A stretch of DNA of 64,000 bases, taken from positions 1,270,037 through 1,334,036 of the forward strand of contig CAJNDS010002435.1 in NCBI GenBank assembly GCA_905221605.1, given 5' to 3'. The stretch comes from Symbiodinium natans (lineage: Eukaryota; Sar; Dinophyceae; Suessiales; Symbiodiniaceae). Below the pieces are notes generated by a model, which had not been told where the DNA came from, searched no databases, and saw only the letters and a program-made list of their open reading frames with translations. The translations under genes and the position numbers were made by a program. Below are positions 22,741 through 35,400 of this stretch, piece after piece (position 1 is the first letter of the stretch; the number at the start of each line of letters is the position of its first letter).

Positions 22741-22871
22741 GGGGATAGAGATTTCGAGAGAGAGATGCTTCTTGAAGCAACTGCTTGTAGCATGCAACCT
22801 CCAAACAACGCGTGAGGGAACAGTGACATCAGTGACCCGGACATACTCGGAGGGCCTGAAACGGCTCGTCG

Positions 22872-22998
22872 TCGTCGTCGGTAGTAGTTGGTAGTTAGTA
22901 GTTGATAGTAGGTAGTAGGTAGTAGGTAGTAAGTGGAAGTAGTGGTAGTAGTGGTAGTAGTGGCAGTAGTGGTTGTAGTGGTAGTTGTTGTGGTAGTT

Positions 22999-23065
<67 letters not shown>

Positions 23066-23094
23066 TGGTAGTGGTAGTAGTGGTAGTGGTAGTG

Positions 23095-23192
<98 letters not shown>

Positions 23193-23625
23193 TAGTAGTA
23201 GTAGTTAGTAGTTAGTGGTTAGTGGTTAGTAGTTAGTAGTTAGTAGTTAGTAGTAAGTAGGAAGTAGTAAGTAATAAGTAGTAAGTAGTAAGTAGTAAGT
23301 AGTAAGTAGTAAGTAGTAAGTAGTAAGTAGTAAGTAAGTAGTAGCTAGTAGTTAGTAGCTAGTAGTTAGTAGTTAGCAGTTAGCAGTTAGCAGTTAGTAG
23401 TTAGCAGTTAGCAGTTAGCAATTAGCAGTTAGTAGTTAGTAGATAGTAGTTAGTAGTTAGTAGGTAGTAGTAGATAGTAGTAGATAGCAGTAGTTCGTAG
23501 TCGTTAGTAGTAGTTAGTAGTAGTTGGTCGTAGTTAGTCGTAGTATGTAGTAGTAAGTTGTTGTTGGTTTTTAGTAGTAGTTAGCAGTTCGTAGCTAGTA
23601 GCTCGTAGCTAGTAGTTAGTTGATT
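22872..23625 (+). repeat. 750-bp TAG trinucleotide repeat
   Basis: TAGTAG repeats with TAGTGG, TAAGTAG, TTAGTAG and TAGCAG variants in blocks, showing several successive local expansions. The apparent Val repeat protein in this stretch is an artefact of the repeat. Confidence 0.98.
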
Positions 23626-23639
23626 TGCACCCGGTCAGG

Positions 23640-25326
23640 CCGTTGACACTCCTTTCCAGCTCCGCCCATCGTGCGCAACGTGGATACTGCCCCTACCGTA
23701 CCTACCAGAGGTGCACGACCAGGGCTTAAGCATTTACGCCCAGCTACCAAAGGGCGGCATTTGAGCAGGGACTGTGGATTTCGGGCTGAAGGTTGAACGA
23801 TTGCCACAACCTGGAGGCTTTGCACCCTGAAGCCCCAAATCGTTCCTAAGGGCCAACGTCAAGGATCCGAAGCCATCTTGTTTTCTTAGCAGGCTTAAGA
23901 GTGCTGTTCCTAGGGGTTATACCTGTGGTTGCCTTACTTCTAACTCTGCAAACGCTTGCCTGTGTAGGCCTACTTGCTTACAGGATCCTTTTCAGAACTA
24001 CAAGTTGTTTTCGTGCTACATGGCAGGGCATGGCACGTCATGGCACAGAATCCAAGATCCCAGATTGGGGTTGATTTAAAAGTCTTATTTGTGAAAGAAC
24101 CTTGCAGTAGTGGTCGAAAAAGCAACGCCCAATTCGCAGACCGCTTTTGGCTTTGCAAGCTGCTTTCAGGCCTTGGACGCAAAGAGCCCGGCGCCATCCA
24201 AGCCTGATCCTGAAACCAATGCCGGGTAGTGCATTTGCCGCCCTGGGCCGAGCCCTACCGAGATGACACATGACTTGCACATGGCGAGTCACTACCCGAG
24301 CACTCGAAGTCTAAGAGGTGCTTGTATACATCTCGCAGAACTTGGGGGAGCCATTGTGAGCTGGAGGCTCATGGGCACATTTTCGGGAGTCCAAAATATG
24401 AAGCGCATGTCCTGTGACCCTCAGAATCGCTCTCCTGTAGATCTCTGTATTATTTCACACATCTGCTTGGCGAATAGCTACGGCAGGTGGTCCAAATGCG
24501 TGAGTATCGGCATGGGTGGGATGGAGAAGGCAACACGAGAATCCAAAAAAACAGTTTCAAGACCTTGCTTTTTCTGCCCCAACCAGCACAGCACCTGCCA
24601 GCAAGTGTGCACCTGGGCAAGCCTCCCGAGCCTAGATGAATATTAACTGTATTTGCAAGACAAGCAGGGAGGCGTAGCTAGGCCTAGTTAGGCCAGAGGC
24701 ACTCGGCATCAGCCCTGTCCACTGCACAACTGGCTGGTCCATGGCCGCTGAAGCAGGCGTGCAAGTCATTCGTGAAACAAAGCAAGCGCAGGGTACAGTT
24801 AGTGGGGTCCGCGCTTCTATGTGTCGAGGGGCGGAGGGATGTTGCTGATTTTTGTTCCTGGCTCATAGTTTTGGGTAGCGCTTATGCCATATGGCCACGT
24901 AAACAAAAAACCATGCAGCACGAGATGATGAACCTCTAGCCTCAGAATGCGTGGAAGCCTGCAAGTTTGTCGGTTGCAAGACAGAATGCGAAACCTCACA
25001 AGTCACTCACAAGGGTTCATGCAATCGGTGCAGGGCTGAGCACCAGAACCCGTAGCGTTGGTAAGCCTCCACAGCCTTATTTGGCCCGCACGGGCGGGCC
25101 ATCGCGCAGTGTCAAGGCCACAGCTTTTCAGAATGAGCAAAGAATGCCAATATCGATCCGACTGGCAGACCCAGCATGCCACCATCATCGACCCATTGTC
25201 CAAGTAAGGTAGTGGCGCAAATGGCGCTTCTTCCCTCAGTGGTGGCATTTCCGCTGCGCCAGCTCGTCAAGCTTGGTCACCTCGCTGCGACGGTCATGTT
25301 GGTAACTGTGGTAACTAATGTAACTG
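23640..25326. other. No recognisable gene; contains a dispersed duplicate
   Basis: Nothing protein-like was recognised on either strand. 24400-24800 is the diverged partner of 12200-12720. The region lies upstream of STT3 and may hold its 5' leader and promoter, but no motif could be assigned. Confidence 0.5.
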
Positions 25327-28300
25327 ATGGGCCCGAGTCCCGGTCAACGCAACGCAACATGTGGCACTCAGGTCTCATCATCGTGCAGGACCGCTGGGCT
25401 GGCTTCTTGCTTGCCCGCTTTGTCCGTGGAGACTCCTGCGCTCTTAGATTTGTTGTTCGCTGCATGTGCTGGCGTGACCTGGCGCTTTCAGGCCATCTTC
25501 CTCCTCTACTTCGCATATGCCGCTTACGTAGCGAAGTTGCAATGAACACAAGTGTGTCTAGTGGACCAGTGCGCATTCGACCTTGTTGCATAAGGACATC
25601 CGGCTGCATGCGATCCGGACGCGACACAGCTGAAATTAGATCGCTCCCTTCGGACCTATCCACGCAGCGACGCAGATCAGCGCATCCTGAGCAGAAGGCT
25701 TCCCACTGCACAATGCGCAGTGGGAACCCATGTCATGGGATCGTTACTGTAAGGTTTGGGCACATCATCCACGAGTTCGATCCGTGGTTCAACTACCGAG
25801 CTGCTGAAGCTTGCCTGCAGGGTCTAGAGGAATGAACCAAGCTCTGACATGCAATGCCGGGAACGACGTACTGAAAAAGCTGAGTAACCTCCCCAGTTCA
25901 ACAAAGTACCTTCAAGCGGAGAGACATCAAATCACAAAAGGTCGCGTACATAAGGATATGGCCACAGATTTTTTGCTTGAGATCAGCCGGCATACAGACA
26001 AAAGCAGGCTTAGAGTGTGTGAGATGCGAAAAGATGCGAAAAGGGCTAATATGGGCATGGACTGTACACTCTGAGAAGCATTTCTCATCTGCAAAGTCGA
26101 AACGGACTTAGCTACATGTGTCTGCATAGACTTGGTTTCCATGGTTCGGCCCCTCTTGCATGCTGCAAGGATTTGCTTAGACACTGGTCCGGTCTGAACT
26201 CCACATTTAGCAGCCTTTATGCGGGTTGGCTTCCTAGCTTGGGCTGAGAGAGCTCAGGAGTACCTAGCGCAGCACGGCCTGTCCAAGTTCTTCAAGTGGT
26301 ACGACTACATGTCCTGGTACCCCATCGGACGGCCAATAGGCTGGAGCATGGGATCCGCCAGTTTGTGGTGTCAGCATCTAAATTCGTGACTCACTCATTT
26401 CGACCCGAAAAGTGCGAGTGAGATTGTGGGACCTATGGCCTCGCTGGACCCCCATGAAGCGTGGTAGGGTAGGTGTTCAAAAGCTTGTTCTGTTGCCAAG
26501 TGAAGCTTGAGAAGCCACCGCAGGGGGGTCCCGGAGAGGGTCCTGGGAAAGGGGGGAAGGCGGAGATGCCGATTTGGATCAACCCCCATGCGCCGATGTC
26601 AAAGTTGTCCTCTGCGTGGCATGTCACAATGTTTGTGTGCTGTTGGTGTGTTGCGTGTGGTTGCTGGCTTCCTTGCCTGGCTGCTTAGCACAGAGGATGC
26701 TGCAGGAATCAGCTCTCTGGAAAGAATCGAGCTGACAGCCTAATCAAGCGACATTGACAACGTGTGTTCACTGTGTGTTCCATCTTAGTGACACAGTCTT
26801 GTGCTTGAGATCTTCCGTTGTCGAACGACCAGGCACAACCATTTATCCTGGCATGCAGATGTGGGCTGTTGCCATTTGGGAGGCTGGTTGACGTGCTTAG
26901 AGCCACCACACCAGCATAAACGCTTGATGGGGTGGAGTGCATCGGCAGGTGTTGAAACACGTTCCCGAGACCAAGGCAAAGCCTTTTTGCGCATTGCACT
27001 CATTGCACAGCCTCCCAGTGCAAACCTGTCATATCTGTCATGATGTGCATGATGTGCTTGTGCCATACCGACGGACCGTTGTCGCAAAGGCGTGCCTGGA
27101 AAAGTCGTAGCTTCGGTCTCCAAGCTCTCTCTAAGACTCCATCAATTTCATCACCAAAGAGTATCAGCCATCGATAAGAAGCCATGTCTGCCTCAGCCAG
27201 GTCCCTCTGCCCTTCATCCCGGCCTTGCGGCCTTTGGCATCTTGGGCACGTAGGCGGGAGATCCCCGTCATGTTTTAAACGGACTGAAAGGTGCCATGTA
27301 TCCGCAAACAAGCTCACACTCTCTGTCAGGAATGGATGGCCGTTCATTCATTGGCCTCTCAAGCTCGAGGGCTGCATTCAGCCATATGCTGTTTGTCTAC
27401 CAAGCGCAGCAAGAACCACGGCACCCGATACCTTTTAAAGGACCAGGTCCGGTGCACCTCTCAGCCCAGGTCCACGATGGTGGTCGGGCCTATGTCTGTC
27501 AATGACATTTGCTGCATGATCCCACCATGGTGCCCTGGCTTTAGGATGGCTCTTTGTATTCCAGGCCTGGCACAACGATCGTTGCTTTGACTTGGTCGAT
27601 TGCCAGCAGATTCCAGCATCCAGCCACAAGAGCCACGAGACAAGAAGACCACATCGTTACACTGTCATGGGACTGTCCTCCATCCCTTCATAACTGGAGA
27701 TTGAATGAAGTGAGGTTTGGCTCTGTCGCAACTTCTCGGCAATCAGGGCTGTACCGAATAATGCTTTCCTCTTTTCCACGACACGTTGTTGCTGAAGGAA
27801 GTCTATAGAGTTGAAGAGCCTCCGCCGGCAATGCCAATTCAGTCGGCAAGTGATGCGCCTACAATCTTAGGCCTTAGGCACTCGTTCAACCACTGCAAGA
27901 GCACAAGTCTATAGGAAAAGACTGAAGTGCATGAAAAGGGTTCAGATATACACAGCCAAATAACATCAAATAACTTGCCTTTACAGAGGCATAGACCGAG
28001 GAGGTGGGACGGGGAGAGGGCGTTCAATGGGCCACGAGTCAGTGGAGTCATATCTAAGCCTTCTAAGCCTGCGCACTGTTCAGCCGAGGCATCGATCTTC
28101 ACCGGTCTGCTGACCTACGAGATCTCGCGCAGTGTGAACGCGGGCCTGATGGCGTCTTATTTTGAACGCAGTTTTGGTCTTTGTCCCATTCAAACGACAG
28201 CACACCTGTTCGGGAATAACTGCGTTCAGCCGAGACATCTTGCCTCTCAGGCGACTGGCATCATGGCTATCATTCCAGCTCACATCATGCGATCAGTTGG

Positions 28301-28420
28301 AGGCACACTGGATGATGAATGACGCATGCAGCTGGACAGCTCTAACCAGCCACCAATGCCATTGGCGCGCAGGCAAGTTTGATAACGAGGCTGTTGCCAT
28401 GACGGCAATTTGCATGACGC
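25327..28420 (+). CDS. STT3: STT3 exons, N-terminal part (first membrane segment to FDNE)
   Basis: About 25390-25540 gives a hydrophobic stretch with FQAIFLLYFAYAAYVAKL, the likely first membrane helix. Then come 25754-25805 (FGHIIHEFDPWFNYRAA), 26258-26339 (EYLAQHGLSKFFKWYDYMSW), 27470-27531 (MSVNDICCMIPPW), 28089-28157 (IFTGLLTYEISRSVNAGLMA), 28251-28304 (TGIMAIIPAHIMRSVGG) and 28378-28420 (FDNEAVAMTAICMT). Asp in HEFDP and the Asp/Glu of FDNE are the known metal- and sequon-binding acidic motifs of the family. The exon at 25754 appears to end GCT|GAAGCT (GA donor) and joins GAG TAC at 26258, giving RAAEYLAQHG. Confidence 0.85.
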
Positions 28421-29364
28421 ATCTCAGCAAGTTTGGCAGCCATGGTTCCTCAATCCCTGTTAAATCTGTTAACAAAGTCGGCTTTGCCACTGGGTCAATT
28501 GAGTCATGCATCTGAGGTTCTGGTTGTGGCTGCTCTCTGTCTGCGGCTCAGGCGATGACTGCGCCCTTGGGGTTAAGGCGGAAAGGTGCTGTGAATGCGT
28601 GCGCCCGCCTGCCAAGATCCGCAGCCCGAAGTGGTGGCCAATTGGAGTGTTCACGGGGCTGTCATACATCAATATGGTGGCCGCTTGGGGAGGCTTGGGG
28701 GTGAGATTCACGGACTCGGACACGCAAAGTTGAGCAAAGTGCCAAGCGGGCATGAGGCTACATCTTCGTGTTGAACATGATCGGCGTCCACGCCGTCATG
28801 TTGGTGCTGCTAGGCCGATTCACCAGTGGCGTTCACAAGTGTCTTGGACGCACCATAGCTGTTCTTGGCAGCTGCCGGACATGCAGATTCTTCGGGGACC
28901 TCGCAACCGCCCCAACCCGGTCAGGGTGTACAGAGGGTGTTCAGGATTTGGGGGTTTGTGGCGTGGGTCTGGTGGCTTTGGGACTTCAGAGTTGCTGGGT
29001 TTGATATTGGGCTTTGAGGGTTGAGGATTTTAAGTCTTCCGGCCCGAACGAGTACTGCGTAACTGCGACAAGGGCTTTACCTTCTTGCGATGGGATTTTT
29101 TCTAAGCAAGAAGTCCCAGGATGACCTGCTTTCCCTGCCCTTTAAAGCCCCAAGCCCTACACCCCAGATTTGTTGCAGTGTCAAGCTCTAGGTGAAGTCA
29201 TCAGTCCTCGGTTTGAGTGATAGTGCGCGCCACTGCGGCCTGCGGGAACATAAGCCAGCCCCCCCCCCCCCCCCTCCCCCCCCCCCCCTCTCTTGTTCAA
29301 TGGCCCCCCCCCCCCCTCCCCCCCCTTCTTGTTCAAGGGGGGGAGGGGGGGGGGGGGGGGGGGT

Positions 29365-29415
<51 letters not shown>

Positions 29416-32400
29416 CGTCAATAACAGTGTTCTTAATAGGGTTTCACTTGATTTTAATTAACGTTTAATAGGACTTCTTTTGATTAAAATCGGGTTTTTG
29501 TTACTTTTGAAAGATTTCTAATAATATGAATGAGATTTTTATCCCTTCTAATAAGATTTGTATTAGGTTTAACGGGATTCGTATTGAAATAATAGAAATC
29601 CTTGTCGAATTAAGTTCAACTCCTATTACAATTGATTGAACTGCTATTAAAATTAGTAGAAGTCCGATTAGAAATGCTACGAAAAAAGAAGGCAAATAGA
29701 AATCTTGTTACATTAATAGAAATCCTTTTGAAATTAGAAGGATTCCGAATAAAAAGCAATAGGAATCCTACCAAACATGGCAGAGGAAATGTGGAATTGA
29801 GCATGGGGGGGGGGGGGGGCCCCCCCCCCCCCTTTCTTTGTGGGGGGGGGGGGGGGGGGGGGGGGAGGGGGAGAGGGGAGGGGGGTTTGTTGGGTGAAGG
29901 GGGGGGGAGGGGGGGGGTTACCTTGAATATCCGCAGGCCTCTTTTTTACGCACTCTCACGTTTGAGTTGGTAAAGCTGCATGGCGTGGCAGGGCCTATTC
30001 GCTTTTCTATGTCATCGGTACAGCAGGCGCTGTTCAGATCCCAGTTGCCGTTGCCCCAGTCTTGTCGGCCCGGTTGGCCTGACTGCATCTTCGATGATAA
30101 TTAGTGCGGTCGACTATCAATGCTGTGCCATTCCAGGCTGTACATGAGAGATTGCCTGCTCTGAAGCCTTACAAGGTGGGCTGGCAACCCCTGCGATCGC
30201 TGGAGCAGATGGGTCCGCTGCTGGTCTTCATCGGATACCAGGTCCATCGCTGAGGGCTGTAATTAATTACGTTTCAAAACATGTGCGCAGCGATACGGAA
30301 AATGTATCAGCCTGTCCTACTGACTAACGCAAGCACAACAATTTTCCATACATTGTGGACCAAGAATGCCACAATCCTGACAGCCTCATTGGCCTGACTT
30401 CTTTGTCGCAGGTCCTTGCTTTTTGCGACTTCCAGCGTCGCCGCAAGAAGATGGAAACCTGGGCATTCGTCAAGTACCGCATCCTGCACCTGGCTGCAAG
30501 TTGATACAGACGAGGCTCGCACTATCTCGCCACATCTCGCCACGTAATTCGAGGAATTGGAGTTCTCAGTGAGGTCTTTGGTATCATGCCAGGCCCGCCT
30601 TGCCGAACTCAGGATGTGCATTCTCACTGGGTTGGCTCTTGTTGCAGTAGCAGCGCCACAGCTGCAGAGTTTTTTGGGCCGATGGCTGACGCTACACCGC
30701 CCGAGAACTGAGCCAAGGTGATGCTTTATCCCACTGGCTATTTCGGCCCGCTCTCCTCCAGGATTAGAGGCCACGTACGTTTACGTAGTTGCGCGCTGCG
30801 CGCTCTTCTTCCGCTGATCAGCGCATCGAAACCCACCGCCTGGTGACTTGAGGGTCGAAGCAAGCCCTCGGAAGCCTCTAATAACCCTTCAACTCTGAAA
30901 CCTCAATCAGTCAAAACCTTAAAAAAAAAACGGTTCCTTTATTCCGAGGCCTTCTCACAAAACGCCCTCTCAAGACCCTTTCTCAAACCGTTTAAACCAC
31001 TTTAGAGACCGGACCCTAGAGGCTCACACGCCAAAGTACACCAACCCGACAGGATCCCACAACACTGCTAAATCCGCGAAAGGGACTTCACAACAAAACA
31101 CCACAGGTCGGCCATGAAGTCCCATGCATATGGCCCATTATGGCCCTTTTGCAGGTCTCTTCGTGAAGCACACGAAGACAGGTGCCTCGCCGTGCTTGCC
31201 CGAGCATCAAACTAGCGACGGTATTGTGATTGGCTGCTTGGAAAGGCAACCCGCTGGTAGACTCTGTTGCCGAGCACCAGCCCGCAAACCCGAAGATCTA
31301 CGACACTCGGCAAACTTTAAGGCAAACTTTGGTGGGTCCCGGCGACCTCAGCGGGAGGCTAAGAGCCCTGTGGGTGTGCACAGCCAGGCCTCACACCTTG
31401 GCCTTCCTCTGAACTATGTCCTGTTTGGTGGTCTGGTTTCTGCTTTCAATCGGAACAACGGCCAGAAGCTTAGAGGGTTGTCGAACCCATGCAGACAGGC
31501 ATGTGTTTATTCGGAGATGAGATTGGAAATGGTTGGAACCTCTCCACAGGCTTCTACTTCCTTTGCCTCTACGGCTTCATCGTGCCTGCCTTGGCCTTTT
31601 GATTCTCCATGGGCCATGAAGTCGAGAGGTGGCATTTTGCCGCACTTTGCCATACTTTGTCTTGGGGCAAGAGGTGAGATGGTAGGGCAACCGTGGGATA
31701 CGTTATGGTACGTTCCAAAGCGTGCGCGGGAAGGTAGCTGGATGAGGTAAATAAGCTTGACAGCTGCTTCTCGGACATCCCTACTGACAGCGGCTGCCAG
31801 CGGCGATTTCCAGTGGCAGCTGTAGGGGAAACACATATCGCTTCATGGCATCTGATGCCACCAGCTTCTGACCCTTGCTTTCTTGCCAACTTGCTTACCC
31901 CGGCACGGAAGAAAAAGCCAGATGGAGAGGGCAGCCAAGCCCAACCTTTTGCGCCACCTCCATGGAGAAGAACGTAAATGGGAGGGGTTCCAACGCCGCC
32001 AAGCGGCGGCATTTCAGAACAGCTTAGGCTCAGCTTAGGACTCGTTTAGAGTCCTAAGCTGTTCTGCTACTGGTACATGGATGGACCATGAGAAATGCGA
32101 TTACTTGGGCGTTTTCCCATGCCACTTGTTTGGCTGCAAGGCGTCGCACTTTTCTGGAAAGATGTCGCGGCTGGTGCTGATTTGTGGCCCGATCGTGTCC
32201 GTCGCATGTGGCCGCTCGGCAGTTTCAGCGGTCATGCCTCAGCAGTTCGTTGCCTCGCTTGCTGGCAGCCTGAGTTGAACCAGTCCGCTTGCAAAGGAAT
32301 CTGGTGCGGCTTCCTTCTGGATATGATCATAGAGCCGCCTCTCAGCTAGTTGCATCATCTTGTTGTTGGCGATTATTTTGTTGATGTCTCTTACAACGAC

Positions 32401-35400
32401 TGCTTGAAGTTGACACACCGAGCCTTGCTTCTGACTTGCTCGAGGTTCCTCCTCCTGCTTGGCAAGAAGGGTTATGAACCACGGTCAAAGGCATCCTCTT
32501 CGGAAGACACCCCGAAGTGCGCAGCTCAGCTTCTGCTTGGCGGTTCACAGCTCGAGGCTCGGCAGGCTACCCGTAAACGTCATGGACGAAGACATCTGTG
32601 CTTCTCAGCGCCAGAGACGCTTCTGTTCCCAGGTCGGGCAAAGGAAAAGCCGAAAAAGAGAAGGGAGACAAAGCAGGAGCAATGACGTGTAGCATGAACA
32701 CTCCTCCCCTTGATTGATGGGCCCTGGCTCCTCAAAGATCTGCCTTTGGCGGACGCCCGTCTTTTGAAATCACCATGCGCCATCACCAGTAAAAGCGCGG
32801 GAGCCCCCTTTGAAAGGAAAGGACAAGGATGTGAAAAAGAAGAGGCACGGACATCACAAGACGACATGACGACATGGGTTCCGGAACGCTGTGCGAGAAA
32901 CTGGTCTTGAAGACATGGAACTCGTTGGGGTCCGTTCCTAAGCTGTAGCGAGGAGTTTGTGCTTTGCGAAGGACGGTCAAGGAGCAAGATCCTGAGCTGG
33001 AAGAGCATGAAGAGGAGAGTCCGAGCAGAGATGATTTTCGACTGTTGCCTTTGCTTGCTTTGCACCAGACCTGAAGGGTTGGGCGGCCGTTGGGGGAGTC
33101 TGCATCCCTGGCTTGAGCATGCGTGTGAAATTGAGACGCATTGTTGACAGGAGTTGCGTCCTGGCGGTGCCATGCAGCTGAAGCGCATGGTGAAAGGCTC
33201 GTGGCACTAGTAAAAACAATCTAGTGCCCGCAAGACTGCAGTCAATTGTCGAACAGGGCACTTGCACTTAGATGTCCTTGCCAGCAGTCTGGCAGGCTAC
33301 TACCAAAAGATGTTCCCCGAGAGTTCTGTGCCACACGGCCTTTGATTTGAAGAGGCATTGCTCAATGAGTGCGATGTCCTGCCAGCTTTTGGAAAAGAGT
33401 CTTTATCTGATCATTTCTTTCGCAACTTTGGTTCCAGAGGGTGTCCTTCACCTGGAGCTCTGGAACCACCAGGTTCTTATCGGTCTTCAGTTCCAACAGT
33501 GTCCCAACTCGCAGCATCCCAGGGCTGACTTCCGAACGGCGCGCTATGCATTTGACAACAAGCTGCCAGTACTTCTGGTCCGAGCTGTGGCATCTGTCGA
33601 AGCCGGGACTGCACAGAGCAGGTCTGGGATGGGCGTTGAGGCCAGCTACTTCAATCATCTTCACCGGACGTTTTGAAGAACGATCATCAGAGTCCAAAGA
33701 AACGACGCGTTCACCTACCCCCTTACGTGCTTCGTGCGATTCCCCCCCACATTGCTCAGTGAGTGCTAAGGTGTTCGTCGGGTACATGCTGACAATGAGA
33801 CGCTTAGCGCATCCAGCGGAAGTGATGCACTGGGAGACAGCAAGATTTAAGTGGCAGCCGCGTAAGCCCCGTGCACGGCCCAAAAAGGGTCTGCTTTGCT
33901 CGATGATGGGCTGGAGGCGAGCTTCGAACAGAGCTCCCCGAGTTCGTGGAGCGGTGCAAAGCCATCGGAGCTTGGGTTGACAAGGGGAGGGAGACCAGCG
34001 GATGCAATGCCATGCCGGGGACTTCATGTCAACTCACTTTCCTAGTGTCAACAACAGGCAGAACTTAGGGGATCAAAGCTTTTCTGCTGCAAGTGAGGAG
34101 AGCAGGTTGCCAGCCCGACGGTTATGTATGCCGTCAGGCAGAAGGCCGCCAAGCTGCAAGCGAGAGCTCAAGTGGTTAAGCGCTTTGTTGCGCACAGCCC
34201 ATGAAGGACGGAAGCAACTACATCGTGGACGACTACTACAAGGGCTACAAGTGGCTCGAGCCACTCGGAGCATGTCCAGACTGTTCAGACTCCTTGGACT
34301 TGCATTCTGACAGTGCCAAGACAGGAAAAATACCGCTGAAGATGCCCGGGTCATGGCCTGGTGGGACTATGGCAGCTAAGCTGCATGACAGTCTGTTGTG
34401 ATTTAATTCTTGGACTGCACGGTGGCTCTGCCCTGCGCCGAGGTTATCAGATCACCGGCATCGCGAATAGGCGCTGCTGGCAAAACTTCCTGTGTCGTGC
34501 CTTCTCTCTTCATCCCCGTGAATGCTTTCGCTGATGTTAGCGAAGATTCACCACGGCCCATGAACACCATGGGCACATTAGGGCACATTGATGCGCTCGA
34601 TGGCTATGCTGGCAGTCACCATGGCGTGCCAGGACATCCATTGCAGATGGCAATACCTGGAACCATGAGCATATTGCGACGCTCGGGCGCACACTCACCA
34701 GCGAGGCCAGCAGTGGAACTGCCCCAAAGACATTGCACGGCGCGCTTGCAGAACTGCGTTGGCAAGAAAGCTCAAAGGTGAAGCGGGCCCACAACGCTAT
34801 CCGGCATTTGGCCGACTATGTTCTTGTTTGGGGTGGTGGCCAGCCGCTTGGCAGAACAGCCCGACAGCTGCAAGAACTCCACAGCAAACTTCGCAGCGAG
34901 GCGAGATGACTTGGGCAAGTCGCCTCACCTCGCCAGGCAGGTCCAATGGGCAAAGCTGTCATTGCAGCGGCTCTACAAGCGCCAATGCTCCTGCCAGTGC
35001 GTTGACGTTGGAGTGTTCGTGCTGTCGGTAGCATGTTCTGTGTAGCCCGGAAGGGTCGAAGCTGTGTTGAGGATCGGTAACTCCGTTTTCCCCGACCATT
35101 GTGGGGACGACGACCCCAAGTGCACGAAGTTTGGCTTCTTGGCACTGCCAGCGATGTGGTCAAATGGACCACAAACTGCCCTGGAGAAAAAAGGTTTCCA
35201 GTTCAGGTTGTAGGACCTGTTTGCTGGCCATCGCTTGCTTCGATAGCCAGCTTGCGAGACTCGAAGTCCCACACAATATGTTACGCACGACCGGGGCTGG
35301 AGTTTGGACAGTTAGCCTGCTAGGGCGAACAGGACTTAAAGTGCCAAGGCTTCTATGCCGACCGGTCGCCGACTCCAATGATGGAGAAGTCGCTGCTATA

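Noticed and set aside
22933-23208. Polyvaline open frame
   Set aside because: Direct product of the TAG/GTA trinucleotide repeat.
29188-29468. Proline- and glycine-rich open frames
   Set aside because: Produced by C and G homopolymers.
33905-33979. Frame RELRTELPEFVERCKAIGAW inside the unresolved STT3 linker
   Set aside because: Protein-like, but it cannot be placed in the STT3 family alignment; left unassigned.
34124-34197. Frame YAVRQKAAKLQARAQVVKRF as an STT3 exon
   Set aside because: It abuts the next STT3 exon in a different frame with no room for an intron and does not match STT3.
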